A stretch of DNA of 64,000 bases from JAMXLO01 sp041487355. Its GTDB lineage: Bacteria; Pseudomonadota; Alphaproteobacteria; Acetobacterales; Acetobacteraceae. Made by a program: the position numbers and the translations under genes. The first letter of the stretch is position 1. Each line of letters opens with the position of its first letter. Shown piece by piece: positions 10,479 to 19,468 of the stretch. The DNA is taken from the NCBI GenBank assembly GCA_041487355.1, contig JBGPND010000005.1:1-64000 (forward strand), read 5' to 3'. Below the pieces are notes generated by a model that did no database searches, was not told the DNA's origin, and saw nothing but the letters and a program-made list of their open reading frames with translations.

Positions 10479-11405
10479 ATGCCCCGCCGCAAGCTCCGCG
10501 GCCGCCCGCTCGACGGGTGGCTGATCATCGACAAGCCGCCGGGGCTGACCAGCACCGACGTGGTCAACCGCGTGCGCCGGGCGTTCGACGCGCAGAAGGC
10601 CGGGCATGGCGGCACGCTCGATCCACTGGCCACCGGCGTGCTGCCGATCGCCTTCGGGGCGGCGACCAAGACCGTGCCCTACGTGATGGACGGCACCAAG
10701 CTCTACCGGTTCACCCTCCGCTTCGGCGAGGCGCGCGACACCGACGATGCCGATGGCAAGGTGACCGCCACCTCGTCCGTCCGGCCCACTGATGCCGAGA
10801 TCAATGCCGCCCTGCCCCGCTTCCGCGGCGACATCATGCAGGTGCCGCCGGCCTTCTCGGCGGTGAAGGTCGCCGGCGAGCGTGCCTACGACATGGCCCG
10901 CGCGGGCCGCGCCCCGAACCTGGAGCCGCGTCCCGCGCGGGTGGATTCGTTCGAACTGGTCGAGCGCCCCGACCCGGATACCGCGGTGTTCGAGGTCGCC
11001 TCCGGCAAGGGCGTCTACATGCGCAGCCTGGCCCGCGACCTCGCCGCCGCCTGCGGCACATACGGCCACATCGCCGCCCTGCGCCGCAAGCGGGTGGGGC
11101 CGTTCACCGAGGTCCAGGCAATACCGCTGGACAAACTCCGCGCTTCAGACGATACCGCGCCCGCTTCCCCGGACCTTCTGCTTCCGGTCGTGACCGCGCT
11201 GGCCGACATCCCGGCGCTGGCCCTGACCGAGGCGGAGGCCAGCGGCTTCAGGCATGGCCAGGCGATCAGCCTGATCACGCTGATGGGCCGCATTCCAGGT
11301 TCGGCCGATCCCGCTGGCGGATTGGTTCGCGCCATGGCGGGGGGCCGCGTGATCGGGCTGGCCCGGCTGGAAGACGGCTGGATGAAACCCGAACGGATGC
11401 TCTGA
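10479..11405 (+). CDS. truB: tRNA pseudouridine-55 synthase TruB
   Basis: TruB converts U55 of tRNAs to pseudouridine. The 308-residue protein has the N-terminal GWLIIDKPPGLTSTDVVN, the catalytic motif HGGTLDPLATGVLP with nucleophile Asp48, YRFTLRFGEARDTDDADG, and the C-terminal TruB domain. A typical length for alphaproteobacteria. It heads a plus-strand transcript truB-rpsO-pnp. In relatives it usually continues directly from rbfA; here it has been separated and turned relative to that block. The stop is followed 69 bases later by rpsO, with a short palindrome between. Confidence 0.97.
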   Translation: MPRRKLRGRPLDGWLIIDKPPGLTSTDVVNRVRRAFDAQKAGHGGTLDPLATGVLPIAFGAATKTVPYVMDGTKLYRFTLRFGEARDTDDADGKVTATSSVRPTDAEINAALPRFRGDIMQVPPAFSAVKVAGERAYDMARAGRAPNLEPRPARVDSFELVERPDPDTAVFEVASGKGVYMRSLARDLAAACGTYGHIAALRRKRVGPFTEVQAIPLDKLRASDDTAPASPDLLLPVVTALADIPALALTEAEASGFRHGQAISLITLMGRIPGSADPAGGLVRAMAGGRVIGLARLEDGWMKPERML

Positions 11406-11436
11406 GCGGGCTCCGCAGCGCGTCCCGCCAACCAGA

Positions 11437-11457
11437 TCCTCGGGTCAAGCCCGAGGA
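11437..11457. repeat. Short palindrome between truB and rpsO
   Basis: TCCTCGGG-TCAAG-CCCGAGGA, an 8-base perfect stem with a 5-base loop, related to the palindromes at 3645 and 48195. It sits just upstream of the rpsO ribosome-binding site and could act as a processing or stability hairpin. Confidence 0.75.
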
Positions 11458-11474
11458 CAACAGGAGTAAATCCG

Positions 11475-11744
11475 ATGTCGATCACTGCGGAGCGCCGCAC
11501 GGTGCTGATTGGCGAATACGCGACCGCGTCGGCTGACACCGGCAGCCCGGAAGTCCAGGTGGCGCTGCTCTCCGAGCGGATCGGCAACCTGACCGAGCAC
11601 CTGAAGATCCACGCCAAGGATTTCCACAGCCGCCGCGGCCTGCTGATGCTGGTCGGCCGCCGCCGCCGGCTGCTCGACTACCTGAAGGCGAAGAACAATA
11701 CCCGCTACGAGGCCCTGATCCGCCGGCTGAACCTGCGCCGCTAG
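11475..11744 (+). CDS. rpsO: 30S ribosomal protein S15
   Basis: S15 binds the central domain of 16S rRNA early in 30S assembly. The 89-residue length is exact for the family, with [34 protein letters not shown] and [13 protein letters not shown] strong AGGAG (11461-11465) precedes the ATG at good spacing. It lies between truB and pnp, the classic arrangement. Confidence 0.99.
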   Translation: MSITAERRTVLIGEYATASADTGSPEVQVALLSERIGNLTEHLKIHAKDFHSRRGLLMLVGRRRRLLDYLKAKNNTRYEALIRRLNLRR

Positions 11745-12065
11745 CTGGTTTCGCCGCTGGCCGCCCCCATATGGAGCGCAGCGGCGCCTACCCCCGGACC
11801 ATGGTGGTGCGGGGCAACGCCGCGAGGGCCGGCAAAGCCCTCCAACGCCGCGACACGCGGCGGACCGACAGACCGCTGTTCCGGCGACCCGAGGAGCGGG
11901 ACCCGCGACGGCGTTTCCGGTTACATGGCCCGCGGCTGCGCCCGCGCTTCCCGCAAACGCAGCCCGCGCCTTCCATGCGACCCGAGACGCCGCCTCCCGC
12001 CCAGTTGGGCCAATGGAGCGTCCGGCATGCCGTCCGCCGATGCCGTGCATCTGAAGGACGTGTGA
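11745..12065 (+). other. Leader region between rpsO and pnp (321 bases, no gene)
   Basis: No convincing open frame is present. The stretch is GC-rich with several short complementary segments, and is where an RNase III/PNPase autoregulatory leader is located in enterobacteria. I see no specific conserved structure I can name, and no repeat copy. Confidence 0.4.
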
Positions 12066-14294
12066 ATGTTCAACTACTTCCGCAAGGAGATCGACTGGGG
12101 CGGCCGCAAGCTGATCCTGGAGACCGGCAAGATGGCCCGCCAGGCCGACGGCGCCGTGCTGGCGCGCTACGGCGACACCATCGTGCTGTGCACCGCCGTG
12201 GGCGTGAGAAGCTCCAAGCCCGGCCAGGACTTCTTCCCGCTGACGGTGAACTACCAGGAGAAGGCATTCGCCGCCGGCAAGATCCCCGGCGGTTTCTTCA
12301 AGCGCGAGGGCCGGCCCAGCGAGAAGGAAGTACTGGTCTCCCGGCTGATCGACCGGCCGATCCGCCCGCTGTTCCCGGACGGGTTCCGCAACGAGGTGCA
12401 GATCGTCGCCACGGTGCTGAGCCATGACCTGGAGAACGACCCCGACATCGTCGCCCTGATCGGGTGCTCCGCCGCGCTGACGCTGTCCGGCATCCCGTTC
12501 TTCGGCCCGGTCGCCGCCGCCCGCGTCGGCTACAGCCACGGTCAGTACATCCTGAACCCCACCGCCGCCCAGATCGAGGATACCGAGCTCGACCTCGTGG
12601 TGGCCGGGACCGCCGAGGGCGTGCTGATGGTGGAATCCGAGGCCAAGGAGCTGCCCGAGGACGTCATGCTCGGCGCGGTCAACTTCGGCCATGAGAGCTT
12701 CCAGCCGGTGATCCAGGCGATCATCGAGCTGGCGGAACATGCGGCCAAGGACCCCTGGCCGCTGACCGAAAAGTCCGAGGAGGAGAAGGCGCTCGCCGCA
12801 CGTGTCGATGCGCTCGCCCGGTCCGGGCTGACCGAGGCGTATCGCGAGGCGGACAAGCAGGCGCGGCACGACCGGATCGACGCGGTGAAGAAGCAGGCTA
12901 TGGAGGGCCTGGACGTCGAGAAGGCCAAGCCACTGTTCAAGGACCTGGAGGCGGACATCGTCCGCAATGCCATCCTGGATACCGGCATCCGGATCGACGG
13001 GCGCGACACAAGCACGGTGCGTCCGATCGTTGCCGAGGTCGGCGTGCTGCCGCGCTCCCATGGCTCCGCATTGTTCACCCGCGGCGAGACCCAGGCGCTC
13101 TGCGTTGCCACGCTCGGCACCGGCCAGGACGAACAGATAATCGACGCGCTCGCGGGCGACTACCGCGAGCACTTCATGCTGCACTACAATTTCCCGCCCT
13201 ATTCGGTGGGCGAGGCCGGCCGCATGGGTTCGCCCGGGCGGCGGGAGGTCGGCCACGGCAAGCTGGCCTGGCGCGCCATCCACCCGCTGCTGCCGGAAAA
13301 GGACAGGTTCCCCTACACGCTGCGCGTCGTCTCGGAGATCACCGAGAGCAACGGTTCGTCCTCGATGGCGACGGTCTGTGGCAGCTCGCTCGCGCTGATG
13401 GACGCCGGCGTGCCGCTGAAGCGGCCGGTGGCGGGCATCGCCATGGGCCTGATCAAGGAGGACCGTGGCTTCGCCGTGCTGTCCGACATCCTGGGCGACG
13501 AGGACCACCTCGGCGACATGGACTTCAAGGTGGCCGGCACCGAGATCGGCGTGACCAGCCTGCAGATGGACATCAAGATCACCTCCATCACGCCGGAGAT
13601 CATGCGCATCGCACTCGGTCAGGCGCGCGACGGGCGGATGCACATCCTGGGCGAGATGTCGAAGGCGATCACCGGCGCCCGCGACGACGTGGCCGCCACC
13701 GCGCCGCGCATCACGGTGATGAACGTGCCGAAGGACAAGATCCGCGAGGTCATCGGCACCGGCGGCAAGGTGATCCGCGAGATCGTCGAACAGACCGGCT
13801 GCAAGATCGACATCGACGATGACGGCACGATCAAGATCGCCGCTACCGAGGCCTCGCAGGCGCAGAAGGCGATCGACTGGATCAGGGGTATCGTCGCCGA
13901 ACCGGAAATCGGTGTGATCTACAACGGCAAGGTGGTGAAGACCGCGGACTTCGGCGCCTTCGTCAACTTCCTGGGCTCCCGCGATGGGCTCGTGCATATC
14001 AGCGAGTTGCAGCAGGGCCGGGTCGGCAAGACCGGCGACGTGGTGAATGTCGGCGATCCGGTGAAGGTGAAGGTCATCGGCTTCGACGAGCGCGGCAAGG
14101 TGAAGCTGTCGATGCGCGTGGTCGACCAGGCCACGGGCGAGGACATCACGGAGAAGGTCGGCACCAAGCCTGGCCGCGGTGACCGCGACCACGGCGACCG
14201 GGACCGCGGCGATCGGGACCGCGGCGACCGGCGTGACCGGCAGGAGACCGCCGCGCCGGCCGAAGGTACCGAGCAGCCGGCGGTGGGCGAATAG
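12066..14294 (+). CDS. pnp: Polyribonucleotide nucleotidyltransferase (PNPase)
   Basis: PNPase degrades RNA 3' to 5' by phosphorolysis and is a core part of the RNA degradosome. The 742-residue protein has the first RNase PH domain (residues 1-215), an alpha-helical linker, a second RNase PH domain with GGYR-like core and [18 protein letters not shown] near residue 440, a KH domain ([20 protein letters not shown], about 560-580) and an S1 domain ([14 protein letters not shown], about 625). The C-terminus carries a run of repeated [12 protein letters not shown] units. ATG at 12066 with GGACG upstream. Confidence 0.98.
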   Translation: MFNYFRKEIDWGGRKLILETGKMARQADGAVLARYGDTIVLCTAVGVRSSKPGQDFFPLTVNYQEKAFAAGKIPGGFFKREGRPSEKEVLVSRLIDRPIRPLFPDGFRNEVQIVATVLSHDLENDPDIVALIGCSAALTLSGIPFFGPVAAARVGYSHGQYILNPTAAQIEDTELDLVVAGTAEGVLMVESEAKELPEDVMLGAVNFGHESFQPVIQAIIELAEHAAKDPWPLTEKSEEEKALAARVDALARSGLTEAYREADKQARHDRIDAVKKQAMEGLDVEKAKPLFKDLEADIVRNAILDTGIRIDGRDTSTVRPIVAEVGVLPRSHGSALFTRGETQALCVATLGTGQDEQIIDALAGDYREHFMLHYNFPPYSVGEAGRMGSPGRREVGHGKLAWRAIHPLLPEKDRFPYTLRVVSEITESNGSSSMATVCGSSLALMDAGVPLKRPVAGIAMGLIKEDRGFAVLSDILGDEDHLGDMDFKVAGTEIGVTSLQMDIKITSITPEIMRIALGQARDGRMHILGEMSKAITGARDDVAATAPRITVMNVPKDKIREVIGTGGKVIREIVEQTGCKIDIDDDGTIKIAATEASQAQKAIDWIRGIVAEPEIGVIYNGKVVKTADFGAFVNFLGSRDGLVHISELQQGRVGKTGDVVNVGDPVKVKVIGFDERGKVKLSMRVVDQATGEDITEKVGTKPGRGDRDHGDRDRGDRDRGDRRDRQETAAPAEGTEQPAVGE

Positions 14295-14310
14295 CGCCGA
14301 AAACGACCTG

Positions 14311-14358
14311 CGACGCCTGCCGGCTGACAGAAGCACTTGCATCCGTCGGCAGGCGTCG
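14311..14358 (+). terminator. Strong hairpin downstream of pnp
   Basis: CGACGCCTGCCG (14311-14322) and CGGCAGGCGTCG (14347-14358) are a perfect 12-base inverted repeat, loop 24 bases, 17 bases after the pnp stop. No U-tract follows, so it is a possible Rho-assisted terminator or 3'-end stabiliser. Confidence 0.5.
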
Positions 14359-14396
14359 TAACGGTTGTGTCATGCGGCCTGTGAGGGGCGAGGGCC

Positions 14397-15809
14397 ATGA
14401 AGGCGATCAACGCGATCCGCATGGGCGGGATGGAGGTGCTGCCACTCGTGGAGGGTGGCAAGGGCATTTCCATCTCCAATGGCATATCGTCCGGCAACTG
14501 GGCGTTCACCGGCGGCGTCGGCACATTCAGCGCCGTCAATGCCGACAGCTTCGACGAGCAGGGACGGCGCATTCCGCAGGTCTATCGTGGCCGCACGCGG
14601 CGGGAGCGGCATGAGGAGCTGGTCGCCTACGCCGTGCAGGGCGCGCTGACGCAGGCCCGCCGCGCCTATGAACTGGCCAGCGGCATGGGACGCATCCACG
14701 CCAACATCCTGTGGGAGATGGGTGCCGCCGAACGCATCATCACCGAGGTGCTGGAGCAGGCGAAGGGCCTGATCCACGGCATCACCTGCGGCGCCGGCAT
14801 GCCCTACCGGCTGTCCGACATCGCCACCCGGTTCAATGTCTACTACTACCCGATCGTCTCGTCGGCTCGCGCGTTCAATGCGCTGTGGAAGCGCGCCTAC
14901 TCGAAGGCGGCGGCGCTGCTCGGTGGCGTGGTCTATGAGGATCCCTGGCTCGCCGGCGGGCATAACGGCCTCTCCAACAGCGAGGACCCGACAAAGCCCG
15001 AGGACCCGTTCCCCCGCGTGCTGGCGCTGCGCAAGCTGATGCGTGAGTTCGGCCTGCACGACACGCCGATCATCATGGCCGGCGGCGTGTGGTGGCTGGA
15101 GGAGTGGCAGGACTGGATCGACAATCCGGACCTCGGTCCGGTAGCGTTCCAGTTCGGCACCCGGGCGCTGCTCACCAAGGAAAGCCCGATCGGCGACGCC
15201 TGGAAGGAGCGGCTGCGCACACTGCAGGAAGGCGACGTCTTCCTCAACCACTTCAGCCCCACGGGCTTCTACTCCAGCGCGGTGAACAACGGCTTCATCC
15301 AGGAACTGCGCGAGCGGAACGAGCGGCAGGCCGCCTACACCACCGAGGCGATCGGCGAGCACGTGGCCGAATACGGCGTCGGGCCGCGCAAGCGAATCGT
15401 CTATCTGACGCCGGCCGACCTCGAGCGCGCGCGTGCCTGGGAAGCGCAAGGGTTCACCGAGGCGCTGCGCACGCCGGACGGCACGCTGATCTTCGTCACG
15501 CCCGAGAAGGCGAAGGAGATTCTCGCCGACCAGGTCGCCTGCATGGGCTGCCTGAGCCAGTGCCGTTTCTCCAACTGGAGCCAGCAGGAGCCCGATTACA
15601 GCACCGGCAAGAAGACGGACCCGCGCAGCTTCTGCATCCAGAAGACGCTGCAGAACATCGCGCACGAGAGCGACGACGCGGCGGCGCTCGAGCGCAACCT
15701 GATGTTCAGCGGCCACAACGCCTTCCGTTTCGCCAAGGACCCGTTCTATTCGAACGGTTTCATCCCCACGGTGAAGCAGCTCGTCGAACGCATCCTGACG
15801 GGGCGGTAA
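14397..15809 (+). CDS. Nitronate monooxygenase-like flavin oxidoreductase
   Basis: The 470-residue protein resembles the long alphaproteobacterial branch of NAD(P)H-dependent flavin oxidoreductases/nitronate monooxygenases: a TIM-barrel with GGKGISISNGISSGNWAF, LIHGITCGAGMPYRLSD, MAGGVWWLEEWQDWI and the phosphate-binding VAFQFGTRALLT. These enzymes use FMN to oxidise nitronates or related substrates. The C-terminus has an additional cysteine-containing segment (ACMGCLSQCRFSNW, about residues 381-395), which could bind metal or be structural. The physiological substrate cannot be inferred. ATG at 14397 preceded by GAGGGCGAGG. Confidence 0.8.
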   Translation: MKAINAIRMGGMEVLPLVEGGKGISISNGISSGNWAFTGGVGTFSAVNADSFDEQGRRIPQVYRGRTRRERHEELVAYAVQGALTQARRAYELASGMGRIHANILWEMGAAERIITEVLEQAKGLIHGITCGAGMPYRLSDIATRFNVYYYPIVSSARAFNALWKRAYSKAAALLGGVVYEDPWLAGGHNGLSNSEDPTKPEDPFPRVLALRKLMREFGLHDTPIIMAGGVWWLEEWQDWIDNPDLGPVAFQFGTRALLTKESPIGDAWKERLRTLQEGDVFLNHFSPTGFYSSAVNNGFIQELRERNERQAAYTTEAIGEHVAEYGVGPRKRIVYLTPADLERARAWEAQGFTEALRTPDGTLIFVTPEKAKEILADQVACMGCLSQCRFSNWSQQEPDYSTGKKTDPRSFCIQKTLQNIAHESDDAAALERNLMFSGHNAFRFAKDPFYSNGFIPTVKQLVERILTGR

Positions 15810-15816
15810 ACCGACT

Positions 15817-15908
15817 TGTCATTGCGAGGAGCGAAGCGACGCGGCAATCTCCAGCCAGTGACGCACTCCGACGGAGATTGCCGCGTCGCTTCGCTCCTCG
15901 CAATGACA
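15817..15908. repeat. Perfect 36-bp inverted repeat (REP/MITE-like)
   Basis: Arms 15817-15852 and 15873-15908 are exact reverse complements (core GTCATTGCGAGGAGCGAAGC), with a 20-base spacer. It fills the gap between the nitronate monooxygenase gene and the racemase-like gene and could act as a bidirectional terminator. A type of repeat found widely in bacterial genomes. Confidence 0.85.
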
Positions 15909-15937
15909 CGAAGGGTCGATCGGATGTGCGCCGCTGA

Positions 15938-16687
15938 ATGATGAAGCTGCTGCTCATCAACCCGAACATCACTGCGGCGATGACCGAATCGATGGCGGCC
16001 GAAGCACGCCGCTTCGCGTCCCCATCGACCGAAATCGTCGCCGTCACCGCCGAATTCGGCACTCAGTACGTGGAAAACCGCGTCGAGGCGGCGATCGCCT
16101 CCCACGCCGTGCTCGACGCGCTGGCGAAGCACGCCGCCGGCTGCGACGCGGCGATCATTTCGGCATTCGGCGACCCGGGGCTGGCGGCCGCGCGCGAATT
16201 CGTCGACATCCCGGTGGTGGGCATCGAGGAATCGGCAATCCTCACCGCCTGGATGCTCGGTCGGCGCTACTCGATCATCTGCCTGACGCCGCGCCTGCGC
16301 ACCTGGTACATCGAATGCGCGCAGGAGCACGGGCTGGCCGGAAGGCTGGCAAGCGTCCGCGCACTCGATGTGCCGATTCCCGACATCACGCGCGCGAAGC
16401 AGCAGTTGCGCGACCATCTGCTCAAGGAATGCATGGTCGCCATCGAACAGGACGACGCCGAGGTCATCATCTTCGGCGGCGGCCCGATCGCCGGGCTCGC
16501 GCGCGAGACTGCCGATGCGATCCCGGTCCCCTGTCTGGACGGTGTCAGTTGCGCCGTCCGCATGGCCGAGGCGCTGGTCGCGCTGCATCCGCGTGCACCC
16601 TCGCGCGGCAGCTTCGCCCGTCCGCGTGCCAAGCCCGCGAAAGGTCTGACGCCCGAATTGACGCGGCGCATCACCGGCGAGCCATGA
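15938..16687 (+). CDS. Asp/Glu/hydantoin racemase-fold protein lacking the two catalytic Cys
   Basis: The 249-residue protein has the fold signature: LLLINPNITAAMTESM at the N-terminus, DAAIISAFGDPGLAAAREF near residue 70, and VIIFGGGPIAGLA near 180. In hydantoin and aspartate racemases the first motif is C-F-x-D-P-G and the second G-C-A-G-M, each supplying a catalytic cysteine. Here the first is AFGDPG and the second GGGPIAG, so both cysteines are replaced. Either it is not a two-base racemase or it catalyses another reaction, as maleate isomerase-like or DCG1-like relatives might. Two ATGs (15938, 15941) are possible starts. Its stop overlaps the next gene (ATGA). Confidence 0.8.
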   Translation: MMKLLLINPNITAAMTESMAAEARRFASPSTEIVAVTAEFGTQYVENRVEAAIASHAVLDALAKHAAGCDAAIISAFGDPGLAAAREFVDIPVVGIEESAILTAWMLGRRYSIICLTPRLRTWYIECAQEHGLAGRLASVRALDVPIPDITRAKQQLRDHLLKECMVAIEQDDAEVIIFGGGPIAGLARETADAIPVPCLDGVSCAVRMAEALVALHPRAPSRGSFARPRAKPAKGLTPELTRRITGEP

Positions 16688-17955
16688 AGCGGATCGTCGT
16701 TGTCATCCTCGATGGGCTGCGGCGCGATTTCGTTGACGCGGCGCTGACGCCGCATCTTGCCGAGTTCGCCAGGCGGGCCGAGCAATTCCCCGCGTATCGC
16801 ACCGCCTTCCCGTCGGCGACCCGCGTGGTGACCGCGACCTTCGCCACCGGCTGCCATCCCGCCCGCCACACGCTGCAAGGCAATTCGATGGCACTGCTGG
16901 AGGATGGCGTGCTCGTCCCCCACGACGTCGGCTTGCCCGACTTCCTGCAACACAAGCGCGCAATCACCGGCCATGCGCTTGCGGTGCCGACGCTGGCCGA
17001 ACGCCTGGCGCCGCATGGCGGGGCGATCGTGTTCAACAACGTCTCGCCGGGCGCGGCTTACGCACATGACCCGGATGGGCACGGGCATGTCTACCATCGC
17101 GCCGGCTCATTCGCTCCCGGACGCTTTGCCGCCGATCCTTTGAACGTCACGCTGGATGCGGCGGGCGACCGGGCGATGACCGAACGCTTCATCGCCGACG
17201 CGCTGGGCGTTCGCCATCCGGCGCTTGCCGTGCTGTGGCTGGGCGAGCCCGATCATATCCAGCACAACGTCCCGCTCGGCTCGCCGGAACACCTCGCCGT
17301 GCTGCGCGAGGCGGATCGCAACGCCTTCATGGTGACCGAAGCGGTCGAGCGGCGACGCGCGGCCGGCGACGACATCCTGCTCATCGTCGGTTCCGATCAC
17401 GGGCACGAGACGGTCTCCGGTGTGGTGGATATCGAAGCCGAACTGATCGCCGCCGGCCTGAAATCAAGCCCGGAGTCGAACGACATCATCGCCATGTCCA
17501 GCGGCACATCGAGTCTGATCTACCTGCATCCCGATGCCGAGCGTCACTGCGATCGGCTTGGCGACTTCCTGGCATCGCAGCCCTGGGCCGGCAGGGTGAT
17601 CGACGCGGCGAACTTCGCGACGATCGGGCAGGCGCCGCACAACGGCCTCGCCTTCGCCGTCTCGCTCAGGGCGGACGCTTCGGAAAACGCATTCGGCGTG
17701 CCCGGCCGCTCGCTCGCCGCCAAGCCGCGCTGGGGCAAGCCGGACCGGCTCGGCTGCGGCCAGCATGGCGGCCTCGGCCAGTTCGAGCAGTCACCGGTGC
17801 TGCTGATCGATGGTCCGGGGTTCGCCGCCGGCGGCACGCGCACCGAACCGGTTCACGTGGCCGACCTCGCGCCGACCATCATGCGGCACCTTGGCATTCC
17901 GGCATCGGGGATGGACGGCAGCGTGCTGCAGCGTGCTCCGCGGCCATCCTGCTGA
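16684..17955 (+). CDS. Alkaline phosphatase-superfamily hydrolase (type I phosphodiesterase/nucleotide pyrophosphatase)
   Basis: A 423-residue metal-dependent hydrolase. It shows VVILDGLRRDFVD near residue 6 (metal-binding Asp), PSATRVVTATFATGCHP around 43 with the nucleophile Thr/Ser, LGEPDHIQHNVPLG around 190 and VGSDHGHETV around 240 (metal ligands D-H). No signal peptide. ATG overlaps the stop of the racemase-fold gene, so the two are probably co-translated and may serve one pathway; the substrate is unknown. The last 77 bases overlap the 3' end of the convergent glycosyltransferase gene. Confidence 0.85.
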   Translation: MKRIVVVILDGLRRDFVDAALTPHLAEFARRAEQFPAYRTAFPSATRVVTATFATGCHPARHTLQGNSMALLEDGVLVPHDVGLPDFLQHKRAITGHALAVPTLAERLAPHGGAIVFNNVSPGAAYAHDPDGHGHVYHRAGSFAPGRFAADPLNVTLDAAGDRAMTERFIADALGVRHPALAVLWLGEPDHIQHNVPLGSPEHLAVLREADRNAFMVTEAVERRRAAGDDILLIVGSDHGHETVSGVVDIEAELIAAGLKSSPESNDIIAMSSGTSSLIYLHPDAERHCDRLGDFLASQPWAGRVIDAANFATIGQAPHNGLAFAVSLRADASENAFGVPGRSLAAKPRWGKPDRLGCGQHGGLGQFEQSPVLLIDGPGFAAGGTRTEPVHVADLAPTIMRHLGIPASGMDGSVLQRAPRPSC

Positions 17956-19297
17956 GTGCCGCCGCGACGCGCGTGATCACCGGCCCCCATTCGCCGAGCC
18001 GTTTTTGACGGAAGATGCGCAGGCTCGGATACCACGGGCTGTCCACGCGTCCGCTCAGCCAGCGCCAGCAATTGTCGTAACGGTCGAGCAGGAACACCGG
18101 CTTGCCCATCGCGCCAGCGAGATGTGCCACCGACGTATCCACGGTGACCACGACGTGGAGGTTGGCGATGATCGCGGCGGTGTCGGCGAAGTCCGTCACC
18201 TCGGCCATGGGCTCGGATAGTACGAGACCCGGCGGTGGACAGCGTGTTTGGTTTGCTGCCGGCCCCACCTGCAGACTGATGAAACGCACGCCTTGCACTG
18301 CGGCCAGCGGCGCCAGGGTCGCGAGCGGCATGCTGCGCCGCGCGTCCACCACGTCGAAGCCGGGAAGATGCGGCCGTACCTGACCGGCCCAGGCCAGCCC
18401 GACCAGCATGCCCTCGTCGGGCAGGCGCTTCGTCCATGCTCTCGACAACGCCGGATCGACGGCAACGTACGGCACGTTGTTGGGGATGGTGGCCAGACTC
18501 GTGTCGAAAACGCGCGGCAGGCTGACGAACGGGCAATGGAAGTCGAAGGACGGAACGGCCATGTCGCCGCTGAAAACCTCTGCCACCCCTTCCACGGATT
18601 GCAGCACGCGCTCCAGCGGCTTGGGCACCCAGGCAAGGACCCGCACGCCGCGTCTTGCCAGCAGCGGCAGGTAGCGCAGGAATTGCAGAGTGTCGCCGAA
18701 CCCCTCTTCATGCGTCACCAGCACCGTGCGGCCGTCGAGATCGCCGCACTTCGGTAGCGCGGGCATAAGCCGATCGGTGCCCAGGCCAGTGTGCTGCGCC
18801 AGCGCCAGCCGCCACTCGAATTCGGGCCATGCCTCGCGCAGGCGACCAGCGTGCAACAACGCGACGGTGCGGTTCACCCTGATCCGTGCATTCTGCGGCG
18901 ACAGCGCAATCGCCCGATCATACGCCTTCAGTGCCGCGTCGAACCTTCCCTCCACCTTCAGCATCGCGCCCAGGTTCGCCCAGCCGGCCGCCGCCTCGGG
19001 AGCGAGCGTCACGACCCGACGGAACTGGCCGATCGCAGCGCTCATCCGTCCGAGGTCGGCGAGCACGATGCCCATCAATTGATGCGCGGCCACCCAGTCC
19101 GGTCTGCGGCGCAGACCCTCCGCCAGGATCGCCATCGCTTCGTTCAGCGCGTGGCTCTCGTGAAGGAGCTCGGCAACGCAATAGCGCAGACTGTCGTCGT
19201 CCGGCGCGAGGCGCAGACGCTGGCGATACTGCTCAATCCTGTCCAGAGCGGCGTGCGGCCGTGCAACGCAGTCCTGCATGCCGCTCTCCCATGCCAT
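17879..19297 (-). CDS. TPR-domain glycosyltransferase (GT9/GT41-like)
   Basis: A 472-residue protein with N-terminal TPR repeats (about residues 30-165, e.g. GWANLGAMLKVEGRFDAALKAY) and a C-terminal glycosyltransferase-like part (about 195-440): LVTHEEGFGDTLQFLRYLPLL, then NLHVVVTVDTSVAHLAGAMGKPVFLL, the acceptor/nucleotide region of heptosyltransferase and O-GlcNAc-transferase-like families. This TPR-GT arrangement is frequent in alphaproteobacteria and usually acts on cell-surface or protein substrates; no substrate can be assigned. Start ATG at 19297, with a second ATG seven codons in. Its 3' end overlaps the convergent phosphodiesterase-type gene by 77 bases. Confidence 0.82.
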   Translation of the reverse strand: MAWESGMQDCVARPHAALDRIEQYRQRLRLAPDDDSLRYCVAELLHESHALNEAMAILAEGLRRRPDWVAAHQLMGIVLADLGRMSAAIGQFRRVVTLAPEAAAGWANLGAMLKVEGRFDAALKAYDRAIALSPQNARIRVNRTVALLHAGRLREAWPEFEWRLALAQHTGLGTDRLMPALPKCGDLDGRTVLVTHEEGFGDTLQFLRYLPLLARRGVRVLAWVPKPLERVLQSVEGVAEVFSGDMAVPSFDFHCPFVSLPRVFDTSLATIPNNVPYVAVDPALSRAWTKRLPDEGMLVGLAWAGQVRPHLPGFDVVDARRSMPLATLAPLAAVQGVRFISLQVGPAANQTRCPPPGLVLSEPMAEVTDFADTAAIIANLHVVVTVDTSVAHLAGAMGKPVFLLDRYDNCWRWLSGRVDSPWYPSLRIFRQKRLGEWGPVITRVAAALSRMAAEHAAARCRPSPMPECQGAA

Positions 19298-19375
19298 GAC
19301 GAATGGGGCTGAGTGTCCGGCAGGCGGATTAAGGCGCGGTTATCGCGGGCTCATGGCGTTGCGCGCTTGCCCATG

Positions 19376-19454
19376 TGGCGGGTTTCGCTTCGCTCTACCC
19401 ACCCTACACCGTCGTAGTCACCGTAGGGTGGGTAGAGCGAAGCGAAACCCACCA
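19376..19454. repeat. 32-bp inverted repeat, GGGTTTCGCTTCGCTCTACCC family
   Basis: Arms 19376-19407 and 19423-19454 are near-perfect reverse complements with a 15-base loop. They share the pattern TGGGTTTCGCT...ACCCA.CCTAC with the repeats at 38559 and 56432. It lies 15 bases from the stop of the VWA protein gene, between two minus-strand genes. Confidence 0.85.
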
Positions 19455-19468
19455 AAGCGGCGGCGTGC

